A stretch of DNA of 64,000 bases. Origin: Metalysinibacillus jejuensis (GTDB lineage: Bacteria > Bacillota > Bacilli > Bacillales_A > Planococcaceae). The stretch's first letter is position 1; each line of letters starts with the position of its first letter. Below are positions 29,865 to 39,527 of this stretch, in pieces. The notes below the pieces were generated by a model. The model worked only from the letters and a program-made list of their open reading frames with translations. It ran no database searches and was not told where the DNA came from. Position numbers and translations under genes: made by a program. The stretch covers positions 186,001-250,000 of the forward strand of contig NZ_QAFW01000001.1 in NCBI RefSeq assembly GCF_003057615.1, in the 5' to 3' direction.

Positions 29865-29893
29865 TTGTGCAAACAGCAATGAAAACGTATAAT
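29865..29893 (+). promoter_or_regulatory. Probable promoter of rnjB
   Basis: TTGTGC (29865-29870), 17-bp spacer, then a consensus TATAAT (29888-29893), about 50 bases upstream of the gene. Confidence 0.65.
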
Positions 29894-29940
29894 ACAAATA
29901 AGTGGTTGCTGTACGGGATATTTTTTAGGAGGAAAATTAA

Positions 29941-31608
29941 GTGACAAAAAAGAAAAATGAAGTGATTCGCGTTATTCCACTCGGTGGTGTAGGCGAAATC
30001 GGTAAAGCAATGTACGTAGTAGAAATTGATGACGAAATTTTTGTCTGCGATAGCGGACTAATGTTCCCGCAGGACGAAATGTTAGGCATTGACATCGTCA
30101 TCCCAGATATTACGTATTTAGTAGAAAATAAAGAGCGTGTAAAAGGAATCTTCCTAACACACGGACATGAATCGGCGATTGGCTCGATTGCTTATGTTAT
30201 TCAAAAAATTAAAGCCCCTGTTTATGGCTCAAAATTAACGATTGCGCTAGTAAAGGAACGACTAAAAGAATTACCAGCGCCGCACCAGGTGAAATTCTTT
30301 GAAGTAACAAATCGTAGCCGTATGAATTTTAATTCAACATACGTAACGTTCTTCCATACGACACATAGTGTGCCGGATTCATTAGCGATTGTGTTCCATA
30401 CATCTGAGGGTGCAATTGTGTATACAGGCGACTTTAAGTTTGACCAATCGGCTAAGGGCAAGTTCCGACCTGACCTCGGTAAAATGGCACAAGTAGGCGA
30501 AGAAGGCGTATTTTTATTAATGTCTGAATCTGTCGAAGCGGATCGACCAGGTCATACAACGTCAGAGCTTGTAATCGAAACACAATTAGCTAAAACATTC
30601 CACGGTGCTGAAGGACGCATTTTAATTGCTGTCTATGCTTCAAACTTTAGCCGTATCCAGCAAGTGTTAACACAAGCACAAAAAGCGGGACGCAAAGTAG
30701 CACTAGTCGGTAAGAGCCTTGAACGTTCCGTAAACCTTGGTTTACAGCTTGGCTATTTAAAAGCAGATGTAGAAACAATGATTGCCGTTGGCGACATTGC
30801 AAAATACGATAACAATGAAATTATTATCTTAGTAACAGGTAACCAAGGTGAACCACTTGATGCACTTGAAAAATTAGTGCGTAAACATCACCGCGATATT
30901 AAAATCACTGAAGGCGACACTGTACTATTTACATTCACACCATCTCCAGCGATGGAAGTACAAATGTCTAATACAATGAACCTACTTGCAAAAGCTGGCG
31001 CAACAATTATGACAGCAAGTAAAAATGTTCACGTATCAAGTCACGCAAGCCAAGAAGATTTAAAATTAATGCTTAACCTAATGCGTCCGAAATACTTTAT
31101 GCCTGTGCAAGGTGAGTACCGTATGCTAATTGGCCATACAAAGCTTGCCCATCAAGTTGGCATTCCACAAAACCATATCTTTATTGCGGATAAAGGGGAT
31201 ATTGTGGAGTATAAATCAGGTCGTATGCGTATGAGTGGTCGTGTACCAGCAGGCAATGTTCTTATTGATGGTATTGGTGTAGGCGATGTAGGTAATATCG
31301 TCTTACGCGATCGTAAATTATTATCACAAGATGGTATCTTTATCGTCGTTGTAACGTTAAATCGTGCACAAAAAACGATTGCTTCAGGACCAGAGATTTT
31401 ATCGCGAGGCTTTGTTTATGTTCGCGAGTCTGAAGAGCTAATGGAAGAATCAGCGAAAATCGCGCGCAATGTTATTGATAAATATGTAGGTAAAGAAACA
31501 TTTGAATGGACGAATATTAAGCAAGAAATTCGTGATTCATTAAATTCATACCTCTTCCAAAAAACGAAGCGCCGCCCAATGATCATTCCGATTATTATGG
31601 AATATTAA
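29941..31608 (+). CDS. rnjB: Ribonuclease J2
   Basis: Metallo-beta-lactamase/beta-CASP ribonuclease, 555 aa, exactly the length of B. subtilis RnjB. GTG start at 29941 behind TTAGGAGGA. The first metal motif, HGHEDHIGG in active RNase J1, reads HGHESAIGS here: the Asp and the last His are replaced. That matches the J2 type, which has weak activity and acts mainly as partner of RNase J1. The TGDFKFD motif, the HASQEDLKL helix and the C-terminal KTKRRPMIIP are conserved. Located before ftsK as in Bacillales, though tepA is absent between them. Confidence 0.93.
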   Translation: MTKKKNEVIRVIPLGGVGEIGKAMYVVEIDDEIFVCDSGLMFPQDEMLGIDIVIPDITYLVENKERVKGIFLTHGHESAIGSIAYVIQKIKAPVYGSKLTIALVKERLKELPAPHQVKFFEVTNRSRMNFNSTYVTFFHTTHSVPDSLAIVFHTSEGAIVYTGDFKFDQSAKGKFRPDLGKMAQVGEEGVFLLMSESVEADRPGHTTSELVIETQLAKTFHGAEGRILIAVYASNFSRIQQVLTQAQKAGRKVALVGKSLERSVNLGLQLGYLKADVETMIAVGDIAKYDNNEIIILVTGNQGEPLDALEKLVRKHHRDIKITEGDTVLFTFTPSPAMEVQMSNTMNLLAKAGATIMTASKNVHVSSHASQEDLKLMLNLMRPKYFMPVQGEYRMLIGHTKLAHQVGIPQNHIFIADKGDIVEYKSGRMRMSGRVPAGNVLIDGIGVGDVGNIVLRDRKLLSQDGIFIVVVTLNRAQKTIASGPEILSRGFVYVRESEELMEESAKIARNVIDKYVGKETFEWTNIKQEIRDSLNSYLFQKTKRRPMIIPIIMEY

Positions 31609-31615
31609 TAAATGA

Positions 31616-31653
31616 AAAAGGATTTTCTGCCATTTGGCTGAAAGTCCTTTTTT
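31616..31653 (+). terminator. Rho-independent terminator of rnjB
   Basis: A 16-base stem AAAAGGATTTTCTGCC / GGCTGAAAGTCCTTTT with one G-U pair and one mismatch, 4-nt loop, T tail. Confidence 0.85.
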
Positions 31654-31670
31654 AAATAAAGGAAGTGAAG

Positions 31671-33941
31671 ATGGTGGCACAAATGCGTCGCCCTAAAAAA
31701 GTAACAACGAAAAATCCCCCAATTAAACCGAAAGCCAAGCCAAAACCTACACCTAGTAAATGGCAAAGCGTTTGGCAAGTTATTGCTTACGAAATTGCAG
31801 GGTTAGTCTGTATTACAGCAGCAATTATTGGCTTTTTTGAACTCGGTGTTGTAGGACGTTTTTTTAAAACAGTTGGTCTGTTTTTATTAGGAAATATGAA
31901 CTTAATGATTCCTATCGCTTTGCTAGTCATCGCTTTTTTATTGATGGTAAAGCAACAAAGAGTCCAGTGGAAGACGCCTGCTTTATTAGGTATTGCACTC
32001 ATTACAGCGAGCTTTTTACTATGGAGTCACAGTATTTTTTATAGTCAATTTATTGATGTTCCTAATGCTTTGTCTGATTCAGTTATCCGTGAGACATGGC
32101 GTGCACTCATTGATAAGCAAGGTATAGTGTTACGCAGTGGAGCGTTAGGCGGAGGAATGATTGGTGCGATTCTTTTCGGTATTTTGCACGTTTTATTTGA
32201 TACAGTCGGTGCTAAATTAATTGCCTGGGTACTGTTTATTAGTGGTGTATTAGTTATTACAGGAAAAGCAGTAATACCTATTGTTTTAGAAAAATCTAAA
32301 AATATTCGTTTGACTTTACCAAAAAAGGAAAAAGTACAAGAAGGAGAACGTGTCATTGCGCCTCCTAGTAAAAAACGTAGTAGAAAGGTAGTAAAAGAGT
32401 CAGCACCTATCCCTGTAGAAGATAATATGCCAGCGACACCTACAAATGCACCGATTATCTCGGATTTCACTAAAAATATAGAGCCCGAGGTAGCCGTTAC
32501 AGAGGAAATTGTATTGCCTACTATGACAACAGAAAACGAAAATTATGTACTACCTTCTATGCAACTTTTACAAATGCCAACGCAACACGATCAAAGTAGT
32601 GATTATGATAGTTTGCAAGAAAATGCGAAAAAGCTAGAGCAAACGCTCGCAAGCTTTGGTGTTTCAGCTACGGTCACTGAAGTGCATTTAGGGCCAGCGG
32701 TAACTAAGTATGAAGTGCTCCCTGCAACAGGAGTCAAGGTAAGTAAAATTGTAAGCTTGCAAGATGATTTAGCATTAGCATTAGCTGCAAAGGACATCCG
32801 TATGGAAGCACCTATTCCCGGGAAATCTGCGATCGGTATTGAAGTGCCGAATAAAGAAGTAGCGATGGTAACATTACGCGAAGTATTACAAGGTACAGAA
32901 ACTAACTTAGATAAAAAGTTATTAGTCGCATTAGGGCGTGATATTACAGGAGCGGCGATTACAGCAGAATTAAATAAAATGCCTCACTTACTTGTGGCAG
33001 GCTCTACAGGTAGTGGTAAAAGTGTATGTATTAACGGTATTATTACATCCATCTTAATGCGTACCGCTCCGCATGAAGTTAAGATGATGATGATTGACCC
33101 TAAAATGGTGGAGTTAAACATTTATAATGGTATCCCTCATTTATTAGCACCTGTTGTCACAGATGCGCGTAAAGCCGCACAAGCCTTAAAAAAGGTAGTG
33201 GATGAGATGGAGCGTCGTTATGATTTATTTGCCCATACGAATACGCGCAATATGGAAGGCTATAATAAGTATGTAGATAGTTATGTGCCAGAGGACGACG
33301 GCCCCACATTACAACGCATTCCATTTATTGTAGTAATCGTAGATGAGCTTGCGGATTTAATGATGGTTGCCTCTAAAGAAGTTGAGGATGCTATTATGCG
33401 CTTAGCACAAATGGCGCGTGCAGCTGGTATCCATTTAATTATTGCTACACAACGTCCATCTGTAGACGTGATTACAGGCGTAATTAAAGCAAATATTCCT
33501 TCACGTATTGCCTTTGCTGTATCATCTGCAGTAGATTCACGTACAATTTTAGATGGTGGGGGTGCAGAGCGTCTATTAGGTCGTGGTGATATGTTATTTT
33601 TACCATCAGGCGCGTCCAAGCCAACACGTATTCAAGGTGCATTTTTATCTGATCAAGAGGTCGAAAGTATTGTGCATCATGTCATTAGTCAGCAACAAGC
33701 ACAATACGAAGAAAAAATGATTCCTACAGATGAGGAGGAAGCAGTAGCTGAGGATGTAGATGAGCTGTATGAGCAAGCAGTACAACTCGTGATTGAGTCT
33801 AAAAATGCTTCGACTTCCATGTTACAACGCCGATTTAGTATAGGGTATGCACGTGCAGCGCGAATTATGGATCAGTTAGAGGAACATGGGGTAGTAGGGC
33901 CACCAAGAGGAAGTCGCGGGCGTGAAGTGTTAATACAATGA
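31671..33941 (+). CDS. ftsK: DNA translocase FtsK/SpoIIIE
   Basis: Septal ATP-driven DNA pump that clears chromosome from the closing septum. About 756 aa: four N-terminal membrane helices (residues 35-210), a charged and proline-rich linker (about 220-320), the RecA-like motor with Walker A GSTGSGKS and Walker [12 protein letters not shown], and the C-terminal gamma winged helix ([22 protein letters not shown]) that reads KOPS/SRS sites. Start ATG 31671 is 7 nt from AAAGGA; GTG 31665 and GTG 31674 are alternatives. Kept although neighbouring spore genes are lost, consistent with a vegetative role. Confidence 0.94.
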   Translation: MVAQMRRPKKVTTKNPPIKPKAKPKPTPSKWQSVWQVIAYEIAGLVCITAAIIGFFELGVVGRFFKTVGLFLLGNMNLMIPIALLVIAFLLMVKQQRVQWKTPALLGIALITASFLLWSHSIFYSQFIDVPNALSDSVIRETWRALIDKQGIVLRSGALGGGMIGAILFGILHVLFDTVGAKLIAWVLFISGVLVITGKAVIPIVLEKSKNIRLTLPKKEKVQEGERVIAPPSKKRSRKVVKESAPIPVEDNMPATPTNAPIISDFTKNIEPEVAVTEEIVLPTMTTENENYVLPSMQLLQMPTQHDQSSDYDSLQENAKKLEQTLASFGVSATVTEVHLGPAVTKYEVLPATGVKVSKIVSLQDDLALALAAKDIRMEAPIPGKSAIGIEVPNKEVAMVTLREVLQGTETNLDKKLLVALGRDITGAAITAELNKMPHLLVAGSTGSGKSVCINGIITSILMRTAPHEVKMMMIDPKMVELNIYNGIPHLLAPVVTDARKAAQALKKVVDEMERRYDLFAHTNTRNMEGYNKYVDSYVPEDDGPTLQRIPFIVVIVDELADLMMVASKEVEDAIMRLAQMARAAGIHLIIATQRPSVDVITGVIKANIPSRIAFAVSSAVDSRTILDGGGAERLLGRGDMLFLPSGASKPTRIQGAFLSDQEVESIVHHVISQQQAQYEEKMIPTDEEEAVAEDVDELYEQAVQLVIESKNASTSMLQRRFSIGYARAARIMDQLEEHGVVGPPRGSRGREVLIQ

Positions 33942-34018
33942 GAAGCGTAGATATTTTTTCGTTGTATGTGTAGCTCATCACAAACTAAGAATGTGAATCG
34001 ATTTGATTATATGCACTG

Positions 34019-34058
34019 TCCTAGCTGTAAGATAACTTATGCTATAATAGGATTTTTT
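34019..34058 (+). terminator. Probable terminator of ftsK
   Basis: TCCTA (34019-34023) pairs with TAGGA (34048-34052) around an inner GTAAG/CTTAT hairpin; six T follow. The TATAAT inside it (34043-34048) is part of this structure and has no -35 box. Confidence 0.6.
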
Positions 34059-34439
34059 AGTAGTTTATTACAATGTTGATATACCTTTATTTCGTCGTGA
34101 TTTCTGCTCTTCATTTAAAGGGAGGCGGCACTCTGTTTAGATAGTAGAAATAGATGACGCTAAAGACAACTGGTCCTAATGACTGAATTAGCATTTATTT
34201 TGAAGTTGTTCAATAATACTCTTCAAATTGTATCGAACTTTATTTTCACTTTTTAAGTATAAATTCATTATATAAGAATAATTTAATGCTATTCATTTAA
34301 ATTGATGATAACGCTCTTTATTTAACAAATAAAGTAAGTGAAATGCACATTATCGTGACAATAAATCATTTTTTTTGCAAAATCGTTTATTTCACATGTT
34401 AAAAATGGTATATTATGAACGATTAGTAGGGATTGTTGT
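34059..34439. other. AT-rich spacer between ftsK and ymfC, no gene recognised
   Basis: No ORF above about 30 codons with a convincing start. The part at 34125-34185 is richer in GC than its surroundings and contains AAAGGGAGGCGG; tiny frames there encode only 10-16 residues. A perfect 8-bp hairpin CTTTATTT-AAC-AAATAAAG lies at 34317-34335. I cannot assign a function; a small RNA or a decayed gene is possible. Confidence 0.5.
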
Positions 34440-34457
34440 ACATCAGATGTCTGACGT
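34440..34457 (+). promoter_or_regulatory. Candidate operator upstream of ymfC
   Basis: Inverted repeat ACATCAGA-TG-TCTGACGT (8-bp arms, one mismatch), 18 bases before the GTG start of a GntR-family gene and downstream of a TATATTAT box near 34409. Possible autoregulatory site. Confidence 0.5.
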
Positions 34458-34475
34458 TTAAAGGTGGTGAATGTA

Positions 34476-35204
34476 GTGACAATTCGAACGGATCACCGTC
34501 ATCTTTATCTGCAAGTGATTGATCGCTTAAAAACAGATATTGATACAGGGGTCTTTAAAGAAAATGAAAAGTTACCTTCTGAATTCGAGCTTTCTAAATC
34601 GCTAGGTGTAAGTCGAGCTACGCTTCGAGAAGCACTTCGATTGCTTGAAGAGGACAATGTTATTGTGCGCCGTCATGGTGTGGGTACTTTTGTTAATCCA
34701 AAGCCACTCTTTACCTCGGGAATCGAACAATTATCAAGTATTTCTTCGATGATTGAAGCTGTCAATATGTCGCCTGGTACATTGTTACTGCGTGCTGATG
34801 AAAGTACCCCGAGTGAAAAAGAGATAGAAAGCTTTGGTTGTACGGAAGAAACAAAAATGCTTACGTTAGAGCGTGTACGTACAGCGGATGGTAACCCGGT
34901 TGTTTATTGTATTGATAAACTACCAGCGCATTATGTACCTAAAGATTTTGTGGAAAATAAAGAGACTTCTTTATTTTCAGCGCTAGAGCAGTCAGGAGCT
35001 ATTCGTGTAGCTTATGCTGTTACGTATATCGACCCTGTAGGCTATCATGAAGAGGCCTCACCGATTTTACGGTGTGGGTCAGAAACAGCTTTATTAGTAT
35101 TAAAACAACATCATTACGATGAGAATGACAGACTGGTCTTACTTTCTAAAAATTATTTTAGAGCAGACAAATTTAGTTTCCACGTCGTTCGAAAACGTGT
35201 GTAA
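34476..35204 (+). CDS. ymfC: GntR-family regulator, HutC subfamily (YmfC)
   Basis: 242-aa transcription factor. N-terminal winged helix (LYLQVIDRLKTDI, KLPSEFELSKSLGVSRATLREAL, RRHGVGTF) and a C-terminal UTRA ligand-binding domain (GIEQLSSISSMIEA ... LVLLSKNYFRADKFSFHVVRKR). Start GTG 34476 is chosen because AAGGTGGTGA precedes it at about 6 nt and the product MTIRTDHRHLYLQ has the usual N-terminus; GTG 34464 and 34467 lie inside that SD. Ligand and targets unknown. Followed by a terminator, so separate from ymfF. Confidence 0.9.
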   Translation: MTIRTDHRHLYLQVIDRLKTDIDTGVFKENEKLPSEFELSKSLGVSRATLREALRLLEEDNVIVRRHGVGTFVNPKPLFTSGIEQLSSISSMIEAVNMSPGTLLLRADESTPSEKEIESFGCTEETKMLTLERVRTADGNPVVYCIDKLPAHYVPKDFVENKETSLFSALEQSGAIRVAYAVTYIDPVGYHEEASPILRCGSETALLVLKQHHYDENDRLVLLSKNYFRADKFSFHVVRKRV

Positions 35205-35243
35205 GTATCCTGCTAATTATAAAAAAATAGGGGGTTCATTCCG

Positions 35244-35284
35244 AGAAGGAAGAGCGAAAAAACAGTGCTCTTCCTTCTTTTTTT
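35244..35284 (+). terminator. Rho-independent terminator of ymfC
   Basis: A 12-bp perfect stem AGAAGGAAGAGC / GCTCTTCCTTCT with an A-rich 11-nt loop and a T-run. Confidence 0.9.
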
Positions 35285-35341
35285 GTGCATTCAGATGTAT
35301 AGTAGAGAGTAGCGCTTTTTATAGAAATGGAGGGTTTCTCA

Positions 35342-36607
35342 ATGTTTGAGAAAATCGAGTTAGCTCAAGGTGTTACATTGTATGTGCGCCCAACTACACA
35401 ATTTAAAACGATCAGCTTTTCGTTTAAATTTCGTACAGCCTTAACAGCACAAGTTGCTGCAGAAAGAACGGTATTAACTAATGTATTACAGCACAGTAAT
35501 GCTGCATATCCGACAACAGCAGCTTACCGAAGTGCTTTAGACGATTTGTACGGAGCTGTACTTTACTTTGATACTGCTAAAAAAGGAACGACTCATACGC
35601 TGTATATGAATGCAGAAATTGTAAATGATCAATATTTATCGCATGAAGCGGTATTTGAACCGATGATTGAGGTAATGAAATCAGCCTTATTTGCACCTAA
35701 TTTAGCGAATGGTGAATTTAAACCAGCCATCGTAACGCGAGAAAAGAAAATTGTAGAAGAGCGTATCGAAGCGGTATTTGATGATAAAGCTCGCTTTGCT
35801 CAAAAACGATTAATGGAAATTTTGCGACCTAATCACCCTGCATCAATTTCGGCAAATGGTACAGTAGCTGAAGTGAATGCTATTACGCCAACAAGCTTAT
35901 ATGCGGCGTATCAAAACATGTTGCAACACGATAGTGTCGATATTTACGTCGTTGGCGATGTCGATGTAGCAAGTATGGTAGCTACAATGAAGGAAGCGTT
36001 TCCATTTACGGCTCGTACGCCGGTTACCGAGCAACGATCTACTACACCTCAATCGGCAGAATTTCGTTATGTGCGTGAACAGCAAACGATGAAGCAAGGT
36101 AAATTGCATATTGGTTTTTCGACACCAGTGCGTTTTGGTGATGATGATTTTGCTGCAATGCAAGTATTCAATGGCATCTTCGGAGGTTATGCACACTCTA
36201 AGCTCTTCATGAATGTACGTGAAAAAGAAAGTTTAGCTTACTATGCGTCAAGTGCTTATGCTTCACATCACGGCTTAGTATTTGTAACTTCAGGTATTGA
36301 AGCGATCAATGAAGAGAAGGCTTTTACGTTAATTAAGCAACAGTTAAACGGTATGGCAAAAGGCGATATTAGCGAGCGCGAAATGACACAAACGAAAGCC
36401 ATGTTAAAAAATCAATTGCGTGAAGCATTAGATTCAGCACGTGGACAAATTGAAGTATATGACCAATATAAAGATTTAAAAGAGCCATTTACCGTAGAAG
36501 CATGGTCACAAAAGTGGCAAAATGTAACGGTACAAGAGGTTGCAAAAATGGCACAACAAATGCAATTAGAAGCAGCCTACTTCTTAAGTGGTAGGGAGGA
36601 AGCCTAA
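35342..36607 (+). CDS. ymfF: M16-family protein YmfF, catalytically inactive subunit
   Basis: About 421 aa with the two-domain insulinase fold, but no HxxEH motif: the equivalent region reads TVLTNVLQHSN. The C-terminal part has RxxEQQTMKQGKLHIGF and an Arg/Tyr region (KESLAYYASS) used by M16 inactive partners to position substrate. It is probably the non-catalytic half of a heterodimer with YmfH, which starts right after its stop. Start ATG 35342 follows GGAGGG; the ATG at 35327 lies before that SD. Confidence 0.9.
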   Translation: MFEKIELAQGVTLYVRPTTQFKTISFSFKFRTALTAQVAAERTVLTNVLQHSNAAYPTTAAYRSALDDLYGAVLYFDTAKKGTTHTLYMNAEIVNDQYLSHEAVFEPMIEVMKSALFAPNLANGEFKPAIVTREKKIVEERIEAVFDDKARFAQKRLMEILRPNHPASISANGTVAEVNAITPTSLYAAYQNMLQHDSVDIYVVGDVDVASMVATMKEAFPFTARTPVTEQRSTTPQSAEFRYVREQQTMKQGKLHIGFSTPVRFGDDDFAAMQVFNGIFGGYAHSKLFMNVREKESLAYYASSAYASHHGLVFVTSGIEAINEEKAFTLIKQQLNGMAKGDISEREMTQTKAMLKNQLREALDSARGQIEVYDQYKDLKEPFTVEAWSQKWQNVTVQEVAKMAQQMQLEAAYFLSGREEA

Positions 36608-37906
36608 ATGAAAGAATTATACTTTGAACAGCTAGAAGAACGTTTATACTATGAAAAAATGACAAATGGTTTAGATGTTTATATTTTACCGAAAAAAGGC
36701 TTTTCAAAAACGTATGCGACGTTTACAACAAAATATGGTTCAGTAGACCGTATGTTCACGCCCCTCGGCGAAAAAGAGCCAATTACAGTACCGGATGGTA
36801 TCGCTCATTTTTTAGAGCATAAAATGTTCGAAAAAGAAGATGAAGATGTGTTCCAAAAGTTTAGTGAGCAAGGTGCATCAGCTAATGCCTTTACATCATT
36901 CACGCGCACCTCTTATTTGTTTTCAGCGACAGATCAACTTTATCAAAACACAGCTACGTTACTCGATTTTGTGCAGTCTCCTTACTTTACTGAGGAAACA
37001 GTAAATAAAGAAAAGGGCATTATCGGTCAAGAAATTACGATGTATGATGACCAACCGAGTTGGCGTCTTTACTTTGGTGCCATTGAAAATATGTACCATA
37101 AAAACCCGGTAAAAATTGATATTGCTGGCACAATTGAATCGATTGATAAAATTACAGCGCAACACCTATACACGTGCTACCATACGTTTTACCACCCTTC
37201 AAATATGTTGCTTTTCATTATCGGTGCTGTGAACCCACAAGAGATGATGGACTTTGTTCGTCAAAACCAAGCGAGTAAAACGTTTGCGCCTGTCACGCCA
37301 ATTGAGCGCTTCTTTGAATCTGAACCGACAGATGTGGCAATTAAACATCGTACGCTACAGATGGATGTGCAAAAACCTAAAGTATATGTAGGGCTAAAAG
37401 CACGTGAAGTATCCCTGCAAGGTAAAGCTATGTTAAAGCATGAATTAGCGATGGATATAGCGATGGAGTTGTTGTTTGGTCGCACCTCAGCTTTTTATGA
37501 GCGACTTTACGACGAAGGGTTAGTAGATGAAACGTATGATGCTGGCTTTATGCTAGAACACGGTTATGGCTTTGCATTAATTGGTACAGATACGCACGAA
37601 CCTCAGCGTTTTATTGAAGAAGTAAAAAAAGAATTAGCACGCCTGTCGGCAGGGTTAGCACTTAAAGAAAGTGACGTGGCACGTGAAAAACGTAAGCAAA
37701 TTGGCTCGATGCTACGCCAATTTAACTATATTGAATTTATCGCTAACCAATTTACTCGCTACGCATTTAATGATATGAATTTATTTGATGTTGTGCCGAT
37801 GTTAGAAGAAATTACGATTGCCGATATTGAAGCAGCTTTTGCCTCAATTGAAGGGGAGTCGCAACAAACTTCTTTCGTTATTGAACCTCTAGGTGATAAT
37901 GTGTGA
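36608..37906 (+). CDS. ymfH: M16-family zinc peptidase YmfH
   Basis: 432-aa catalytic partner of YmfF. HFLEHKMFE near residue 67 is the HxxEH zinc site; the third ligand Glu lies in the EKGIIGQEI helix. Adjacent to ymfF with no gap (GGGAGGAAGCC serves as SD inside the ymfF end). Related M16 pairs process small peptides or propeptides, but the substrate of YmfFH is not known. The stop overlaps ymfI. Confidence 0.92.
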   Translation: MKELYFEQLEERLYYEKMTNGLDVYILPKKGFSKTYATFTTKYGSVDRMFTPLGEKEPITVPDGIAHFLEHKMFEKEDEDVFQKFSEQGASANAFTSFTRTSYLFSATDQLYQNTATLLDFVQSPYFTEETVNKEKGIIGQEITMYDDQPSWRLYFGAIENMYHKNPVKIDIAGTIESIDKITAQHLYTCYHTFYHPSNMLLFIIGAVNPQEMMDFVRQNQASKTFAPVTPIERFFESEPTDVAIKHRTLQMDVQKPKVYVGLKAREVSLQGKAMLKHELAMDIAMELLFGRTSAFYERLYDEGLVDETYDAGFMLEHGYGFALIGTDTHEPQRFIEEVKKELARLSAGLALKESDVAREKRKQIGSMLRQFNYIEFIANQFTRYAFNDMNLFDVVPMLEEITIADIEAAFASIEGESQQTSFVIEPLGDNV

Positions 37907-38631
37907 AAAAATTTGCATTAGTAGTAGGTGCAACAGGTGCTATTGGTCATGCAATATGTACTCAGTTAGCAGCGGATGGTTGGTCGCTTTATTTGCACTA
38001 TAATACGAGTGTTGATAAGGCCAACGCGCTTGAAAAACAATTGACAGAGCGCTACCCGCAACAAGAGTTTTTAACGTTGCGCGCTAATTTTTTACAGGCA
38101 ACAGGTGCAGAAGTGTTAGCAGCGCAACTATTTACGATACAAACTATTGTTTTTGCGAGTGGTCAAGCGCATTATGCTTTATTAGAAGATACAACTTCCG
38201 CTGATATGGAGGCACTGTGGCATGTGCATGTACAAAATCCGATGCGATTAGTTGCACTAACCGCGGCTAAACTACGCAAGCATCCTACAAGTTATATTAT
38301 ATTTATCGGTTCGATTTGGGGGGATATCGGGGCAGCAGGAGAAACCTTATATTCAGCAGTAAAAGGAGCCCAACATAGTTTTGTACGCGCTTATGCACAA
38401 GAAGTAGCGCCGTCGCATACACGTGTGAATGTAATCGCCCCTGGCATCGTGGACACACCAATGAACGCGCATCTTAATTCTCAGGAAAAGCAAGAAATTA
38501 TTAATACCATCCCTTTAGGTTATATGGCGAGTTGTGAAGACATCGGTGCCATGGTACGCTTTTATGTGAGTGGACAAGCGGATTATGTTACAGGACAAAT
38601 TATTCGTGTCAATGGTGGGTGGCATATTTAA
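37903..38631 (+). CDS. ymfI: Short-chain dehydrogenase/reductase YmfI
   Basis: 242-aa Rossmann enzyme of the FabG-like SDR group. NAD(P) loop GATGAIG at residues 9-15, catalytic Ser around 136 (IGSIWG), Tyr150 and Lys154 (YSAVK), and NVIAPGIVDTPM. GTG start overlapping the ymfH stop. Annotated in Bacillus as a putative 3-oxoacyl-ACP reductase; true substrate unknown. The ymfJ gene (DUF3243) that follows in B. subtilis is absent. Confidence 0.88.
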   Translation: MKKFALVVGATGAIGHAICTQLAADGWSLYLHYNTSVDKANALEKQLTERYPQQEFLTLRANFLQATGAEVLAAQLFTIQTIVFASGQAHYALLEDTTSADMEALWHVHVQNPMRLVALTAAKLRKHPTSYIIFIGSIWGDIGAAGETLYSAVKGAQHSFVRAYAQEVAPSHTRVNVIAPGIVDTPMNAHLNSQEKQEIINTIPLGYMASCEDIGAMVRFYVSGQADYVTGQIIRVNGGWHI

Positions 38632-38721
38632 CACTTTGTAACTTTTCAATAATGGTAAAATCCGCTATTATGGAACTAATACGGAAATTTCACGTTACAT
38701 CATTAGGAAGGGGCAGAAATT

Positions 38722-39507
38722 ATGAATGAATGGTATTTTGAATATGAAATTCAATTTAATCGCCCTGGTTTATTAGGCGATATCGCGTCTTTACTCGGTA
38801 TGCTTCGTATTAATATCGTATCGGTAAACGGTGTTGATGAAACACATCGAGGCATGCTAGTTCGCTCTGATGAAACAGCTATTGCTCGTTTCCGTTCGAT
38901 TGTGGCAGAAATGGAGCATATTAGTTTTACGAAATTTAGGGTACCTAAGTTACGTGATCGTTTAGCTGTGCGACATGGACATTATATTGCGCGCGATAGC
39001 GACGAAAAAAACACCTTCCGTTTTGTACGTGATGAGCTCGGTATTTTAGTTGACTTTTTAGCTGAGCTTTTTAAAAGAGAAGGGCATTGTTTAATTGGCG
39101 TAAGAGGTATGCCTCGGGTAGGTAAAACAGAATCCGTAGTAGCGGCAAGTGTTTGTGCAAATAAAAAATGGGTGTTTCTATCTTCAACGATGATTAAGCA
39201 AACCGTACGCAATCAGTTAATGGGCGATGAATTTAGTCCTAATAACATTTTTATTTTAGATGGTGTAGTAACGGCACGTTCAACTGATGAGCGCCATACA
39301 CAGCTTGTGCGTGAGATTATGCGTTTGCCAGGCACCAAAGTTGTAGAGCACCCTGACATGTTTGTACAAACGGGTGAATACCAGTTAAGTGATTTTAATT
39401 ATATTATTGAGCTACGTCATCATGACGGTGAGGAAATTACATTCGAAATGTTGCGCAAAAATGATATGTTTTCGAGTGGTAATGCATTTGACAGTTTTAA
39501 TTTTTAA
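38722..39507 (+). CDS. ymfK: DUF3388 protein YmfK
   Basis: 261-aa protein conserved in Bacillales beside rodZ. The N-terminal 75 residues look like an ACT-type ligand-binding domain (RPGLLGDIASLLGMLRINI). The rest has a P-loop-like GMPRVGKTESVVAA at about residues 130-143 and a possible Walker B (NIFILDGVV), so a nucleotide-binding role is likely. Function is not established. Start ATG 38722 follows AGGAAGGGG. Confidence 0.85.
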   Translation: MNEWYFEYEIQFNRPGLLGDIASLLGMLRINIVSVNGVDETHRGMLVRSDETAIARFRSIVAEMEHISFTKFRVPKLRDRLAVRHGHYIARDSDEKNTFRFVRDELGILVDFLAELFKREGHCLIGVRGMPRVGKTESVVAASVCANKKWVFLSSTMIKQTVRNQLMGDEFSPNNIFILDGVVTARSTDERHTQLVREIMRLPGTKVVEHPDMFVQTGEYQLSDFNYIIELRHHDGEEITFEMLRKNDMFSSGNAFDSFNF

Positions 39508-39527
39508 GAAAAAAGTAGGTGTTTTTG

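Noticed and set aside
29711-29944. 77-codon ORF across the dapA end and the rnjB leader
   Set aside because: It overlaps dapA out of frame, spans the dapA terminator and rnjB promoter, and resembles no protein.
34043-34048. TATAAT as a promoter in the ftsK-ymfC spacer
   Set aside because: No -35 box at 16-18 bp, and it forms part of the probable ftsK terminator stem.
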